Assembly: GCA_028023455.1 (NCBI GenBank)
Contig: JAQFVV010000027.1
Location: 5,269,845-5,333,844, forward strand
DNA: 64,000 nt
Direction: 5' to 3'
Source: Epiperipatus broadwayi
Taxonomy: Eukaryota; Onychophora; Udeonychophora; Euonychophora; Peripatidae
The notes beneath the pieces were generated by a model that was not told the origin of the DNA, made no database searches, and saw nothing but the letters and a program-made list of their open reading frames with translations. The position numbers and the translations under genes are program-made. Shown here piece by piece: positions 23,170-35,094 of the stretch (its first letter is position 1; the number at the start of each line of letters is the position of its first letter).

Positions 23170-25330
23170 TGTACAGTGGCATTATGAACATATCTTGTCA
23201 TCCTCTTTTCCATGATTCTAAATGTAACAATGAGATTGTGTGTACACCATTTGTGATTTCCATTATGGTTTTCGTTTTCTTTTTAAAGCTAAAGTTGCCT
23301 AAAATTAAGAAGGCAAGCAATGATGTTGATTTTCTTAGCCATATGGCACTCTTTAGTTGTGATCTTTACTATAATCCAGTTGGAACTGGATTTATCACGG
23401 GAGTTTCACCTGACAAACACTACATAATTAGATGGTGATATTTAGAAATGTCTCTCGTGGATTGACTGTCACAAATACTTTAATGTGGCAGTGTCATGTC
23501 TTAGCTCCTAATTTTCGATTAAGAAATATATATTCTAAGAACAAAACTAACAAGTAAAATACTTAATACAAACGGACAACACAATGAAGCAATGTCTCAA
23601 TATCTTTTATAATTCTATCAATTTAATACATTCAATATTTACAATATCTATATTGTAACATAATTAAATGTCAATCAAAAGATAACTATTACCATGTCTG
23701 AGTCCAAAATATATAAGATCATAATATTTAAAATAACTTGGATTTCTCAAGTAAACACTATCAAGAATTATAAGCAAATTGTTAATAACCAGTATTATAA
23801 TTCAGATATACAGGCAGTAGATCTTATCCACTTCCATTTCTTGGTTTGGTGTTAAGTGCATGTTTAAACAAATACTAAATGAATATGGTCTAGCAGGGCG
23901 CCACTAGATTATCTGAATCTAGACACGGTTATATCTAATAACCTTTCACATGTACCGGGTTTGAATCCCCTTTTTGGTACTTTATTCCTAATAAAAATGG
24001 GAGATTTTGCTTTTTGAGCCATATCACTATACACACTAATATTTAGATAAAAGTAAAACATCGTTAAACCAAAGTGGAGTATATTAGACATAAATCACTT
24101 CTTAGATCTTAGCATAACAAATGTGTTTCAATATTTTTATAAGTTTACTAGCTCAGATTATATATAACTAATTTAGGATGGCAATTCACTCATCCTTGCA
24201 TGAAATAGATGATGGGATGTGGTTATAATATTACTAAGAAATCACTAAATATTATAAAATCGACATTTATTTATGGCCTTTAAATAGTTAAACAGCTCAT
24301 TAATTAAAACGTTGATGATGATGATGATGATGATAATAATAACGATAATGACCAGGGTTTCAACTACAGCTCTAGGACTAAGCCTAAACATAAAACTAAT
24401 TTTTATAAAGAAATTCATAATTATTGTTAATCTTAGCATATTTAATCATATCTTAAACACCTAATATTTAACCATTGATGATGATGAATAATCACACTTA
24501 ATAAAGACTACACTTAATGAAATATATACGCCTCATTTAATAAAACAAACTAATATTTATTACTGCATTTCTAACATATACATAAAAATTTCTAGATAAA
24601 CATGAAAATTGACATGAATAATAATAATAAGAATAATTGATTATATAACAATCCTCAGATTAATTTCAAGTTCTTCCCCCTTTCCCTTCAAATGTATTTT
24701 GTATTAAATTGGATGTCACATTGACCATAATTTTCACTCCATGAGAAAAGTATTTCAAGGAAAAAAAAAAAATATCTGCTCATTAGCACACATACCTTAT
24801 AAATCTAACATGTAAGTAGAAAGTAAAAAAATGTTAAAAGAATTGAAAGAGCAAGTTTTAGAAACAAGTTTTAAATTATTTTCTCCCCCTCCCTTCTACC
24901 TCTGAAATGCTATACCTAACTTGAAACAAAATAATCTAATATTCTAATACTACTTGTTACTTCACATTCACTCGCAATTATACACATATAAAACATTATT
25001 ATGTATGTGCGTGTTTTATCCCATAATAACAAAATATTATTTAAAACCAAAATAATAATAATATATTAGTTAAAACTGATATCATAATACCATAAAAAAA
25101 ATTGTTTTACACATTAATATTTTTCATAACTGTAAAATTAATAAACAAATAATTTGGATACATTCAAGATCATTTGTGAAGCTCAAAGTTATTATTAGTA
25201 AGACATTCTTGTTATTAATTGATCTGAATATTTATTAATCGATCTGAATAGTCTTTAAAAGTTCTTTAAATAAAGTATACCACTTGATTGCTAAAATGTT
25301 TATTAAGAAAAGAGATATAAAAAGTCATAT
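23170..25330. other. AT-rich stretch, no gene recognised
   Basis: Contains a GAT/AAT simple repeat near 24313-24350 and homopolymer runs. The plus-strand frame at 23169-23438 (89 codons) has no recognisable motif and is probably chance. Confidence 0.4.
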
Positions 25331-25332
25331 TA

Positions 25333-25990
25333 CCGATCTTTTGTTTGTGGCGAATTTCCAAGGGTTCAAACTTGTCTTGTATAATGTCTATATTTCTGCA
25401 GCTACCATTTCCATTAGACTGGGAACAATCTCTTTCTTGAGGTGTATAACTATTTGATGATGATGACTCTATTGAGGTTATTTGCTTTAGTGGATAATTT
25501 GGAAATCATATTAATTTTTCTTCTCTTCCTGTCAAGCGTGATTCTTTTAGTGGATGAAATACAGCAGTTGTTTTAACATTTATAAATTTTCTTGAGTTTA
25601 AAATCAGTTGTTGGAACAATTAATTGGACTTGATGATTAATATTTATCAGTAGATTAATTCATCTTTTATCGAATGCAGGTGAATGCTTTCTTCCTTCTA
25701 TTAAAAACATCTTATTTCTCTGGTCAGTTGAAAGGTGTAGAATATTATTTTAGACACAACATCTTTTCTTTCCTCTATGTGATGTGCAGCTTTCCAGATG
25801 GTCAGGCCGATGGGACATACATATAATTTTTCTAGCCAGCCATTTCTTATATTTTCAACATTCAATTCAATAGTCTAATAATCTAAATCATAATCACCAA
25901 AAATAATAATTCCAGACACTTTTTATATCCAATTTTTAGCTAACTTAACCAATTAGAGATAGCGTCACTTGCTATTTTTGGACAAATTTG
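25333..25990 (-). pseudogene. Degraded coding segment of unknown protein, possible splice donor
   Basis: The minus strand carries protein-like text in successive frames. One open stretch reads NGWLEKLYVCPIGLTIWKAA and continues past KIIFYTFQLTREIRCF (about 25685-25850). After a frame change comes VQLIVPTTDFKLKK (about 25590-25630). After further changes there is a final open block from about 25510 down to 25333, rich in S, E, K and Q, ending in IRHKQKI. That block ends at G-GTAATATG, which fits a 5' splice site. The composition is unlike the surrounding AT noise. At least three frame changes and stops mean either a dead gene or an error-rich assembly. No family is recognised. Confidence 0.35.
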
Positions 25991-25999
25991 TTTTAATTT

Positions 26000-27290
26000 A
26001 GATCTCTAATTTATTTTCAACTAAATTATTTTCCAACTGAAAAGTTTAATTCTTTTTCCAGACACTTTTGTTTAAAAAAAAAAAATAGGCTTAATCCTTA
26101 TTTCCTTTCTTTTTTTTTTTTTTTAGGTAACATTTCAAATCTTTGAGCTTCCTTCTTTAGATCTTAAGATAAGACAATTTCAAAATTAGAGCTCCCACCC
26201 AAATTAAGCTCTCAAAGTGACAAAAAAAATCATTTACAAAAAAAAAAAAATTGCTACAAAGATAGATATCTGATTAAACCGATTTCCTCTTTTAACATAA
26301 AATTGTACAAAAAAAATAATTTGACAGATTTAATCCTTCCTTTTCTTTCAATATTTAGTAAATGTAAATTTCTGTATGTAATGTACACACATCCTTCATT
26401 CTTTCAAATCATTCATAAACTAACATTAAATACTATAATTGCTAACTTAGTAATTACAACCCAATTATTTAATTAAATCTGTAACTTTTAAATCCCAATT
26501 ATAATTAAAGAAAAGCAATATAGAAGCATAAAACAAGACATTAAAATTGATCAAGCATAGGTTAGTTTTAAAGAAAGTTAAAATGCTGAATATTTGAAAT
26601 ATAAAACAATTAAATAGCTTACACATACATTGCCTATACGTATGCATTATAACTTTGCTTTTTAAAGAAAATTTAAATATTAAATGTGTGTGCTGCTCTT
26701 TTTGAGATTTATTAACACACAAACAACTAAAGCATACAATTGTTGACCCACTCTCTTTCTGTTTAAAGCTTTTAGACTTGGACCTTGTAGGGTTTAAACT
26801 TGGATGCCCTACAACTTCCTTTATGGTTATATAAAAATGTGATGATGATTTTTGGTTTACCTTTTCTACATGCACATTACTATAAATTTAGCTAGTGACT
26901 AAATTGTAATGGTACAATATACATTCTATTTTTATCATAGATTCAATTTATTAATTTTCTGTTCTTGACTAAATGCAAGTCTTATTTTCCATACTATTGA
27001 CAGATTAATATCTAATATACTCATAAGATAGTACATATTTTTCTACTATCTTTAAAATCTTTTACTTTAGTCTATACTTTCCTTGAGGTTTATAAAATCA
27101 TAACAAGATTAAGGTGACCTGGATAATTCATAGTCAGTTTGATGACTTTCAGAAACCAAAATCCTAAGAAAGAAAGATATCTGGTTTCCTGCTTTCAGCA
27201 ATTTCCTTTTTTTTATGGTGGTCTCAAAGGTGAAGAGAGTATAGCTGGAGATGGCAAATTGACACAATTTGACACTTCCAAAGAATGTGG
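26000..27290. other. AT-rich stretch with one weak frame
   Basis: Holds poly-A/poly-T runs and a 136-codon minus-strand frame (26465-26875) with low-complexity, hydrophobic C-terminal half and no motif I recognise. Without a second copy, codon bias or splice signals I do not call it a gene. Confidence 0.35.
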
Positions 27291-27295
27291 TAAAG

Positions 27296-28690
27296 AAAAG
27301 ATAATAATGAGGAGTTAATAGAAAGAAACAAAATGGCTCAGCAAAATAGCTCTATGATTAGCTTTGATATGAGAAATGCAATGAGATGACACATGTATGT
27401 TGTGGACATAGAAAGGTATATACTCATTAATATCATAGTTTACAAAAAATGAAATCTAATAAGATTGATGTGGATAGCATAAAAAAGTATTACAGGCCGC
27501 TAACTAAATATGGGAACCAGTAGTTCCAGAAGATGCCACATACCATGATTTAAAAGAAAGGCAAATATATACATATATCAAACTTACTACATCTAAACAC
27601 ATAGTGTGTCTGCAGTTTAGAATTAGAAGACACACAAAACATAAAAAGATATAGGATTACAACATTGGATTCCTTATGCTTGCCAGTCATTTCAGTGCTT
27701 ATTGGACAAATGTTTCTCACCAAGGAATTGTGGGAGATAAATGATAGTAAACACAGATAAACTGTTGCTAAGCAAACCTGGATTAATTTACATCTATTTT
27801 GTTGAAAAATGTAGAGCTTATAAGCTATGTTGGATAGAGCAATAAAGATGCAAAATAGTATTGATGTAGGAACCAATAGTGAGAGCGCACAGAGGGCAAA
27901 GACTTGACAAATTAGAAGAGTACAGATAGAATCTGGGCATGATACTGTTAGGCAGTAAAGGCAAATACAAAAAAGGGTAAATTTAAAAATGACCAATGCC
28001 ACATTTGCAATATGTTGGGACATATGGTTTGTAATAATAAGCAGAGAAACATTTAAGGCAATTTATAACCTGACTGTAAATAGAAGGGAAAGACCTGCAA
28101 AAAAGAAATGAATGTCAAAAAGCTAAATGATATCAATAATAATGGCATTGCATTGGATGTTCACATTTGCAAAAAAAATTAGAGAGATCAACAATGGAGC
28201 AGGTGTCTCTCTTATGTCACAAAAAGATTGGTCAAATATCACAAGAAAATATAAGAAGATTAAAATGGATTTAGAAGGAAATGATGTAAATGGAAATTTG
28301 ATAGATATAAAGGGAATTGTAATAACACCAGTGACATAAACACAAGATTGAATTATCTAACTTTCTTTATTGTGAAGAAAGATCTAACTCTCTTTCTAGG
28401 CTAAATTGCTTTGAACTATTAGACTAGAAATCCACAAAAAGGATTCACAATAGTTTGGGTTGACATCGTGGAAATGGCAATGGTTCAGCATTTTACTTAA
28501 GGTAAAGTAACCCATAAAATCTTAATGAAGAAAGATGTTGTAATACCTATGTAGGTCACCACAGACTACACCCATTTTGTAACAGTAAAACAGTATGTGA
28601 GTGTTCATTTATGTCATGCGTGTCAAGTCACCCTGAATAAATATATAAATTAAGAAACACATCTTCAAGAGTACATGTTTCACTAAAAGC
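27296..28690 (+). pseudogene. Composite gypsy relic, copy D: longest gag-protease-RT start
   Basis: Gag begins with an ATG at 27334 (MAQQNSSMISFDMRNA). It contains a single zinc-knuckle-like CHICNMLGHMVC near 27990. The protease segment (28127-28339) reads NNGAGVSLMSQKDW where active retroviral-type proteases have D-T/S-G, so the catalytic aspartate is asparagine. A P-I-V-type RT N-terminus follows near 28510-28640. RT is cut before the palm motifs as in all copies. The minus-strand 157-codon frame at 27550-28023 is an antisense shadow. The unit is followed directly by the noncoding block. Confidence 0.6.
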
Positions 28691-28699
28691 AATTATATC

Positions 28700-30845
28700 C
28701 ATTGCAATTCCTTAGCCACTAGCGTTCTCCTATATATTTGTAAAGAATTAGCATCCCTAAATTGGCATATTCCACATCTTCATTTTCAAAAAAATAAATT
28801 AATAATTATTGTGCATCATAATAGAACTAGTTCTTGTTTTTACTGTGCTACTGATATTATTATTATTTTACTGATTTGATGAGTAATAATCTATCAGATG
28901 TGAAAGCCTAGCCTTTTACAGTGAAAGGTTTTAGATTTATTTTGTAGATTCAACTCATTTTTGCAGTAAACATAGTAATCCCGAAAAATGGCTGAAAAAT
29001 CCTACAATCGTTGCCTAGCAGAAAGTTATGTTTTAAATCCAATGCCAACCCAATTCATTATTGATTACTTTGAGAAAAGATTGTAACTATGGACTGCCAT
29101 TTTACTATATCTGTTTCCATCACTATTTTCATTATTCCAGAGATTGAAATAAAAAAGTAGTAGTAAAAATTATAATGATGATGATGATGATAGTAATAAT
29201 GGATTTCAAAAGTACTGTGTATTTAAAGATGAAGATATGGTTGCATGAGTACACATCTTAATACACAGTTAGAATGAAGGAGTGGTCCATGATATATCAA
29301 TCTCATGATGGCCGTACATTATGACCTTAATGAAAATGATGAAAAAAAAAGTACTTGTATCGGAAACAGTATTTCGCTTTTCATAAACCAACACATTTTC
29401 CCACAAGACAACAGGAAGTAATTTTGAAAGAGCAGAACTTGTTATTCACTATTAAAAATATTTGCTATCATCATCCTTGAAGCCTCATTAGCTTTTAAAA
29501 GTATAACGTTAGAACACCATACAGAAAGAATTCAAATTAATAGTTTTAATGAATAAAAAATCTAATTGAAATTGGATATTAATAAAAGCAATTAATAATG
29601 ATTTTCAAGTCGTGTATTTAGCGATCTATTTTATTTATAAATTATATCAATTATTGAGGGTTCAATTGTAATATACGTTAATAAATTATCATATCAAAGG
29701 GATTCGTCTCAGGCATTGTTTTCTTTTCTAAATTCTATATTCGTTTTTTGACATACTGAATATCGAATATTTTTTCCTCTTTTATTAAAAAAAACTACAA
29801 TTATTTATATTTCTTTGGTATTAATTTAACTATACAGGCTACAAAAAGTAATGTGATGTGATATACAGTCGCTTCTCCTTAAACGAAGTTAAGTGATGTG
29901 ATGTATTATGGCTTCTCCTTAAACGAAGTCAAAAATATCTCAGCAATTATGCCCAGATAAACCTGTTAGCCACTTTCTTTTACATTCCCCACTCTAAATT
30001 TACCCATAATCTGCTCTATCCCATTTCCACAACATAATTTTTGTCAACTCTATAACCTTTATATCTAAATCCCCCTTATCTTTTCCCAAACCCAGCATAA
30101 AAACCAATAATTCACTTTCTGTATAATCACTCTTTTCATATTTATTTTTCCACAACTTCATTATATGTACCCTTTCTGTTTTCAAACATTTACATTCAAT
30201 TAACAAATGCCTAATATTTTCAATTCCTTCCTTACATAATTTACAAAATAAATCACCCATATTTTTCCATTTACATGTATATTCTTTTGTAGCTAAAGAT
30301 CCCGTTCGAGCCTTAAACAATAAACTACTTTCCTTATTATTATCATATATTAACTCACACCTAATATTCTGTTTATTTCCATCTTTTTACGTTTTTACGA
30401 GGTTGTTAGACAATCGCAACAAATTTCGATAAAAAAATGCAAAAAAAAAATCCTTTTCTATAAAAAGAATATAAAATATTAACTTCATAATTCTTAAGAG
30501 TGTAATGTGAAATCAAAATGGTACAGGCGTTTTAATTAATTTAAAGTATATAAACGTATATTCGGAATAATTTTTCGAACTTTGATTTATACTGTAAAGT
30601 GTATTTAAATAATATAGCGCACACTGTGTGAATTTGATTCACTGTCAAAACTTATCAATTGCCAATAACAAAGGTTATTCTCAAATTAGACCGTTGATTA
30701 TTATTAATTTGTCGGCCGCTCGTCAGTACTGTCTGTCAATATACTTTTAAATTTGAGTCCTGCATAGACAGAAATATACGAATTTTTTTGATCAGCAACA
30801 TTCTATATATTATGACCTCATCATAATGTTATTTTTAAAAAATTA
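28700..30845 (+). repeat. Noncoding block of the composite repeat, copy 4
   Basis: Landmarks are at about 28930, 29290, 29410, 29580 and 30600-30840. It is interrupted at about 29850-30390 by a minus-strand LINE 3' fragment, whose terminal segment is present twice (TGATGTGATATACAG and TGATGTGATGTATTATG near 29845-29920). The block is cut off by the start of the RTE element. Confidence 0.7.
29850..30390 (-). pseudogene. LINE 3' fragment with CX2C..HX4C module
   Basis: Open on the minus strand for 106 codons (30320-30000): SLATKEYTCKWKNMGDLFCK leads into CKLCKEGIENIRHLLIEC and then a charged helix-rich tail ending in W-K-W-D. The spacing CX2C-X10-HX4C resembles the Zn-ribbon-like end of some non-LTR reverse transcriptases and probably binds template RNA. 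It lacks all RT catalytic motifs. It is a severely 5'-truncated copy of the family at 17354-19633 and shows that family's frame uninterrupted. Confidence 0.65.
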
Positions 30846-30960
30846 AAAATTAACTGTGATAAAACACAGTTGCTGAAGCTTTAAACATAAAATTATAACA
30901 ATAAAGCTGAGCGCTTTCGGGGACTTAAGCCTCCATACAAATAGGTTTCAAGTGTTAGGA

Positions 30961-32943
30961 GATTTTGAACATGATTCAGATTTGAATGAAATTAATATGA
31001 AAATAACTGATACACTTTAAAAAACTGCAACAAAGATAGCTGGTAGAAAAAAGCAGCAATTGACTAATAAAATTTCTACTGAGACTAGAGAATTTATGAA
31101 GAAAAGAAGGAATATGAAAATATACAAAAATGATGTATTAAAAAGAATTGAATATCTCGAATTTTGTAAAATGGTACGGAAAAAAGTTGAAAATGATATA
31201 AGAAAGTATAACTGTGAAATAGCAAGGAAAGCTGTAGAAGAAAATAAAAGTCTCAAGAATGTTAAACAACATTTTGGTATTGGTAGGAAATTTATATCTG
31301 CAATAAGAAAAAAAGATGGAATTATTACTAAAAAGAGAGATGACATCATGAAATTGGTAGAAGATTTTTATCAAGAATTATATAGTAATAAAGAACAAGT
31401 ACCTCCTATATCTATTACATCTTCCGAATTGCCCAGAATTTTAAATGAAGAAGTGAGACATGCAATTAAATGTATGAAGAAAGGAAAGGCTCCAGGAAAT
31501 GATGGAATTATAATTGATATATTAAAAGAAGGAGGTGAAGAAATAGAAACAATTTTAGCAAAGTTATATACCAAATGTCTAAATGATAAAGATGTACCGG
31601 AAGATTGGAAGAATGCAGTAATAATATTAATATTTTAAAAAGGTGATAAAGAAGATATTAGAAATTACAGACCTATCAGCCTTTTATCAGTTTTATATAA
31701 AAATTTTACCAAGATAATTACAACTCGTCTACAGAGAACTTTGGATTTCCACCAACCAAGAGAACAAGCTGGATTTAAAAGTGGTTTTAGTACAATAGAT
31801 CATATCCAGGTATTGAGAGAAGTCATAGAAAGGACAAATGAATATGAGTTGTCATTATGTTTTGGATTTGTAGATTATGAAAAGGCATTCGATTCTATAC
31901 ACATTTCTTCAGTGATTAAAGCATTGGATCATCAAGGCATAGATCCAGGATATTGTCATATTTTAAAGAATATTTATAAAAATGCAACAGCATCAATTAG
32001 ATTACATAATGATACCGGAAAAATCAACATTGAGAAAGGTGTAAGGCAAGGTGACTCCATATCTCCAAAACTTTTTACAGCAGTGCTGCAAAAAGTATTT
32101 TGTGGATTAAAATGGGAAACTAAAGGAATGAAAGTAAATGGAGAGTATTTAAGTCATTTGGATTTTGCAGATGATATAGTTGTTTTTGCAAATAATGCCT
32201 CAGAGCTGCAGGAAATGTTGCAGGAGTTAGCAGATGAAAGTAGAAAAGTAGGACTAAAGATAAATGTTAAAAAGACTAAAGTAATGTTTAATCGATTTGC
32301 TCAAAATAAGAAAATAAAGATTGATTATGAAGAATTAGAAGAAGTTAACAGTTACAAATACCTAGGTCAGATTATTAATACAGATGGAAACATAATGGAG
32401 GAAATTAATCATAGAATTAAACTTGGATGGAGTGCTTTTGGTAGAAATAACTTGATACTAAAAGGAAATATGCCTATGTGTTTGAAAAGAATGGTTTTTA
32501 ACAAATGTGTTTTACCAGTTCTTACTTATGGATCTGAGACTTGGACACTTAATAGAAGAGCAATACAGAGATTTCAGACCACTCAAAGGAGTATGAAGAG
32601 ATGCATGTTGGGAGTAACAAGAAGAGATTGAAAACGCAATGTATGGGTAAGACAACAAACAGGTGTTACTGACCTTATTGAAAAAATTAAAAGATTGAAA
32701 TGGAGTTGGGCTGGACATATTGCTAGAAGAAATGATAATAGATGGACAATTGAAATTTTAAACGGGATTCCAAGAGATTGTAAAAGACCCAGAAAGAGAC
32801 CACATGTGAGATGGATGGATGAAATAAGAAAATGTGCAGGGGTGTTGTGGAAAAGAGAAGCTAAAGATCAGAGAAGATGGATTAATCTTGGAGAGACCTT
32901 CATCCTGCAGTGTATTGATAATGGTTGATGATGATGATGATGA
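30961..32943 (+). pseudogene. RTE-type LINE reverse transcriptase, 5'-truncated, three stops
   Basis: One frame (30961-32928, 656 codons) covers the RT and C-terminal domains with only three stops (31018 TAA, 31636 TAA, 32629 TGA) and no frameshift. In order: GKAPGNDGI (about 31483), NYRPISLL (31660), palm A FVDYEKAFDS (31864), GVRQGDSISPKLF (32038), catalytic FADD (32164), SYKYLGQIINTDG (32350), then WAGHIARRNDNRW (32704) and RPHVRWMDEI (32797). It ends at LGETFILQCIDNG followed at once by (TGA)n. The APE endonuclease that should precede it is missing, as expected after 5' truncation. Motifs and the microsatellite tail match the RTE clade. The catalytic aspartates are kept, so it is young, but the stops prevent a full product. 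Confidence 0.88.
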
Positions 32944-33297
32944 TGAATCATAGCTCAATACAATATAGAAACACTTATTCACAAGCAAAATGCGTATCTC
33001 AAATAAGATGTAAACTAAATCTAAATAAATAAAATACAATATAAATAAATAAATATTATAATGTCCATATTTTAAAAATATTATAAATAAATATTATAAT
33101 GTCCATATTTTAAATGATGATGAATCATAGCTCAATACAAAATAGAAACACTTATTCACAAGCAAAATGCGTATCTCAAATAAGATGTAAACTAAATCTA
33201 AATAAATAAAATACAATATAAATAAATAAATATTATAATGTCCATATTTTAAAAATATTATAAATAAATATTATAATGTCCATATTTTAAAAATATT
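32944..33297. repeat. 177-bp tandem duplication
   Basis: The sequence starting TGAATCATAGCTCAATAC repeats exactly 177 bp later (32944-33120, 33121-33297) with almost no change. Each copy contains smaller internal repeats of ATTATAATGTCCATATTTT. It lies between the RTE tail and the Penelope frame and overlaps that element's 3' end. Confidence 0.85.
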
Positions 33298-33914
33298 AAA
33301 ACAAGAATCCTTTCTATTAATAGCATTGGGATTACCAGCTATAAAACAAGCTTCTTTAACCTTACGCTTTACGTCATTCTTCTCCGTACAAACTAATTTT
33401 GCCTCTACTGGTTGACATAAGTGTCCAGCCTTATTTTCATGTTCCACAAACACTGAATTTCCCAAAAATTTGGTTTTAGTATGATGATATAAATATTTAT
33501 GCTGTGAAACTCTATTTAAAATATTGGTTTTAGTTTCACCATAATAAATAGAACCACAATCTTTATGAGGACAAGAAACACTATAAACCACATGCTGAGT
33601 TAAATTAGATTCAATTTTGAATTGTTAATCAATCTATTCGTATTTGGAGATGAATGAAAAATTACCTGAAAATCTGGAGATAACTTATTAATTAACTGTT
33701 TTGCAATAAAATGAATAAATGGTAAAACTATATGAGGTTTTTCAATCTTGTCAGGTTTAAACTGCAAATTATGTAAAAATTTTACAACTCTATTGTTAAT
33801 AATTGAACGTTTATGTCCAAGTTTGGCTAAGTCCTCAATAAAACAAATAAGATTTTCTTTCCTACGTGCCTCAAATTTGCAAAGATGGTGGTTTCTATAT
33901 AAAAATGAATTCAT
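33271..33914 (-). pseudogene. Penelope-like element: RT C-terminus and GIY-YIG endonuclease
   Basis: Two adjacent minus-strand frames. The upstream one (33914-33600) matches the thumb/linker region of Penelope reverse transcriptases (RRKENL..FIEDL..LGH, KPHIVLPFIH). The downstream one (33591-33271) is a GIY-YIG nuclease domain: VVYSVSCPHKDCG, then IYYGETKTNILNRVSQHK, EHENKAGH, and RKVKEACFI with the expected catalytic Glu and trailing N-P-N-x-I-N-R. One base is missing at the junction near 33610 relative to a continuous frame, so the fusion is broken. RT fingers and palm are absent. Penelope elements insert by target-primed reverse transcription, with this domain cutting DNA. Confidence 0.82.
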
Positions 33915-34071
33915 TCTATTGCAAAACAGTTAATTAATAAGTTATCTCCAGATTTTCAGGTAATTTTTCATTCACCTCCAAATACGAATGGATTGATTAA
34001 CAATTTAAAATTGAATCTAATTTAACTCAGCATGTGGTTTATAGTGTTTCTTGTCCTCATAAAGATTGTGG
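33909..34071 (+). repeat. Inverted duplicate of the Penelope linker/GIY-YIG start
   Basis: Plus-strand copy of about 33554-33717 in opposite orientation, beginning at GCAAAACAGTTAATTAATAAG and ending at AAAGATTGTGG. It shares the one-base deletion at the domain junction, so the duplication arose after, or from, the same damaged template. It abuts the composite gypsy relic at 34072. Confidence 0.85.
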
Positions 34072-34560
34072 AAAATTAGAGTAGAGACTAACAGTGGAGC
34101 AGTTGGTTCTCTAATATCACACAAAGATTCATTAAATATCACAAGAAAATATAAGAAGAAAGTACCTAGATTTAAAAAAGATTCAGTAGTGGCTGATGTA
34201 AATGGAAATTTAGTAGATACACAAGAGATCTACCTTTCCATATTGTGAAGAAAGATCTAAGTCTGATTCTAGGCAGAATTTCTTTCAACCATTAGAGATT
34301 AAAATAAAAATAATAAAGAGTACTGTTGGAACCAGTAATTCATAAAAAGTATCCATAATTGTTTAAGTCAGGAACTGCAGCATAAAATACCCAGAAGTTT
34401 GACCTAGAGATAATGACAATTGCTTATCTTTTTGTTTGCAGACCACAGAAAAACCTTTTCACTTTGAAAGCCAAAGTGAAAGAAACGTTTAAAGTCTTGA
34501 TAAAGAGGGGTGTTAATAACACCAATTGAAGTCAAGAACGACAACAGATTAATAATAATT
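34072..34560 (+). pseudogene. Composite gypsy relic, copy E (protease and RT start)
   Basis: The protease segment starts at TNSGAVGSLISH (about 34089), again with Asn in place of the catalytic Asp. It runs through a block matching P-L-Y-V-K-K-D-L near 34230. The RT N-terminal remnant is near 34440-34540. Gag is missing because the Penelope fragment has replaced the upstream part. Confidence 0.55.
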
Positions 34561-35085
34561 ATGTAATCATATTACTACTTTCTATTTATATGCTGCAACT
34601 GATAGTATTATTATTTATATTGCTGTAATGTGTATCTATCGGACATGACAGTCTCGCCTTGGAATGTCGAAGACTTTATATTTATTTCGTAGCTCCATCT
34701 CATTTTGTGGTAGGAATAGTGATTTTTAAATATAGATGTGAAAGCCTAAACTCTTCCTAACTGAAACTCATGTTATATCCAATGCCAATCCAATTCACTG
34801 GTGATTGTTTGTGAAAAAATTGCCATATTTGACTGCCACTATATCTTTTCCCATCACCACTTTCTCTGTTCTCAAAGACTTGACTGCTCTTTAGTTCATA
34901 TTGAACTATTGAACTTGTGATAATAAATTTGGATGGTACCGGTTTGTCTACAAGGCTACTTTTCTCTATAAATTTCACCCCCTAATCAATACGGTCAATC
35001 ACCATAGTTTTAAATTTGGGTGCTGCATAGCCATATATGAATTAAAGAAAAAAAACATTTTTCCTGATCTCTAGCACAGTTATGT
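34560..35085 (+). repeat. Noncoding block of the composite repeat, copy 5 (mosaic)
   Basis: Matches the first third of the block up to about 34870. It then jumps, through about 110 bp of unmatched sequence, to the CAATACGGTCAATCAC segment seen near 19955. An internal deletion of over 2 kb relative to other copies explains the junction. Confidence 0.55.
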
Positions 35086-35094
35086 TTTCAGTTC

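Noticed and set aside
27550-28023. 157-codon minus-strand frame as a membrane protein gene
   Set aside because: It is antisense to the gag relic (ATG 27334, knuckle near 27990). Hydrophobicity comes from A-rich sense codons.
29860-29930. Hairpin-like CTTCTCC..TAAACGAAG segment as a structured RNA
   Set aside because: It is the 3' UTR end of the LINE family, present at other LINE tails. No known RNA family was recognised, and the pairing is only 4-5 bp.
32758-33039. Minus-strand frame over the RTE 3' end
   Set aside because: Shadow of the RTE frame plus the translated TGA tail (poly-Ser).
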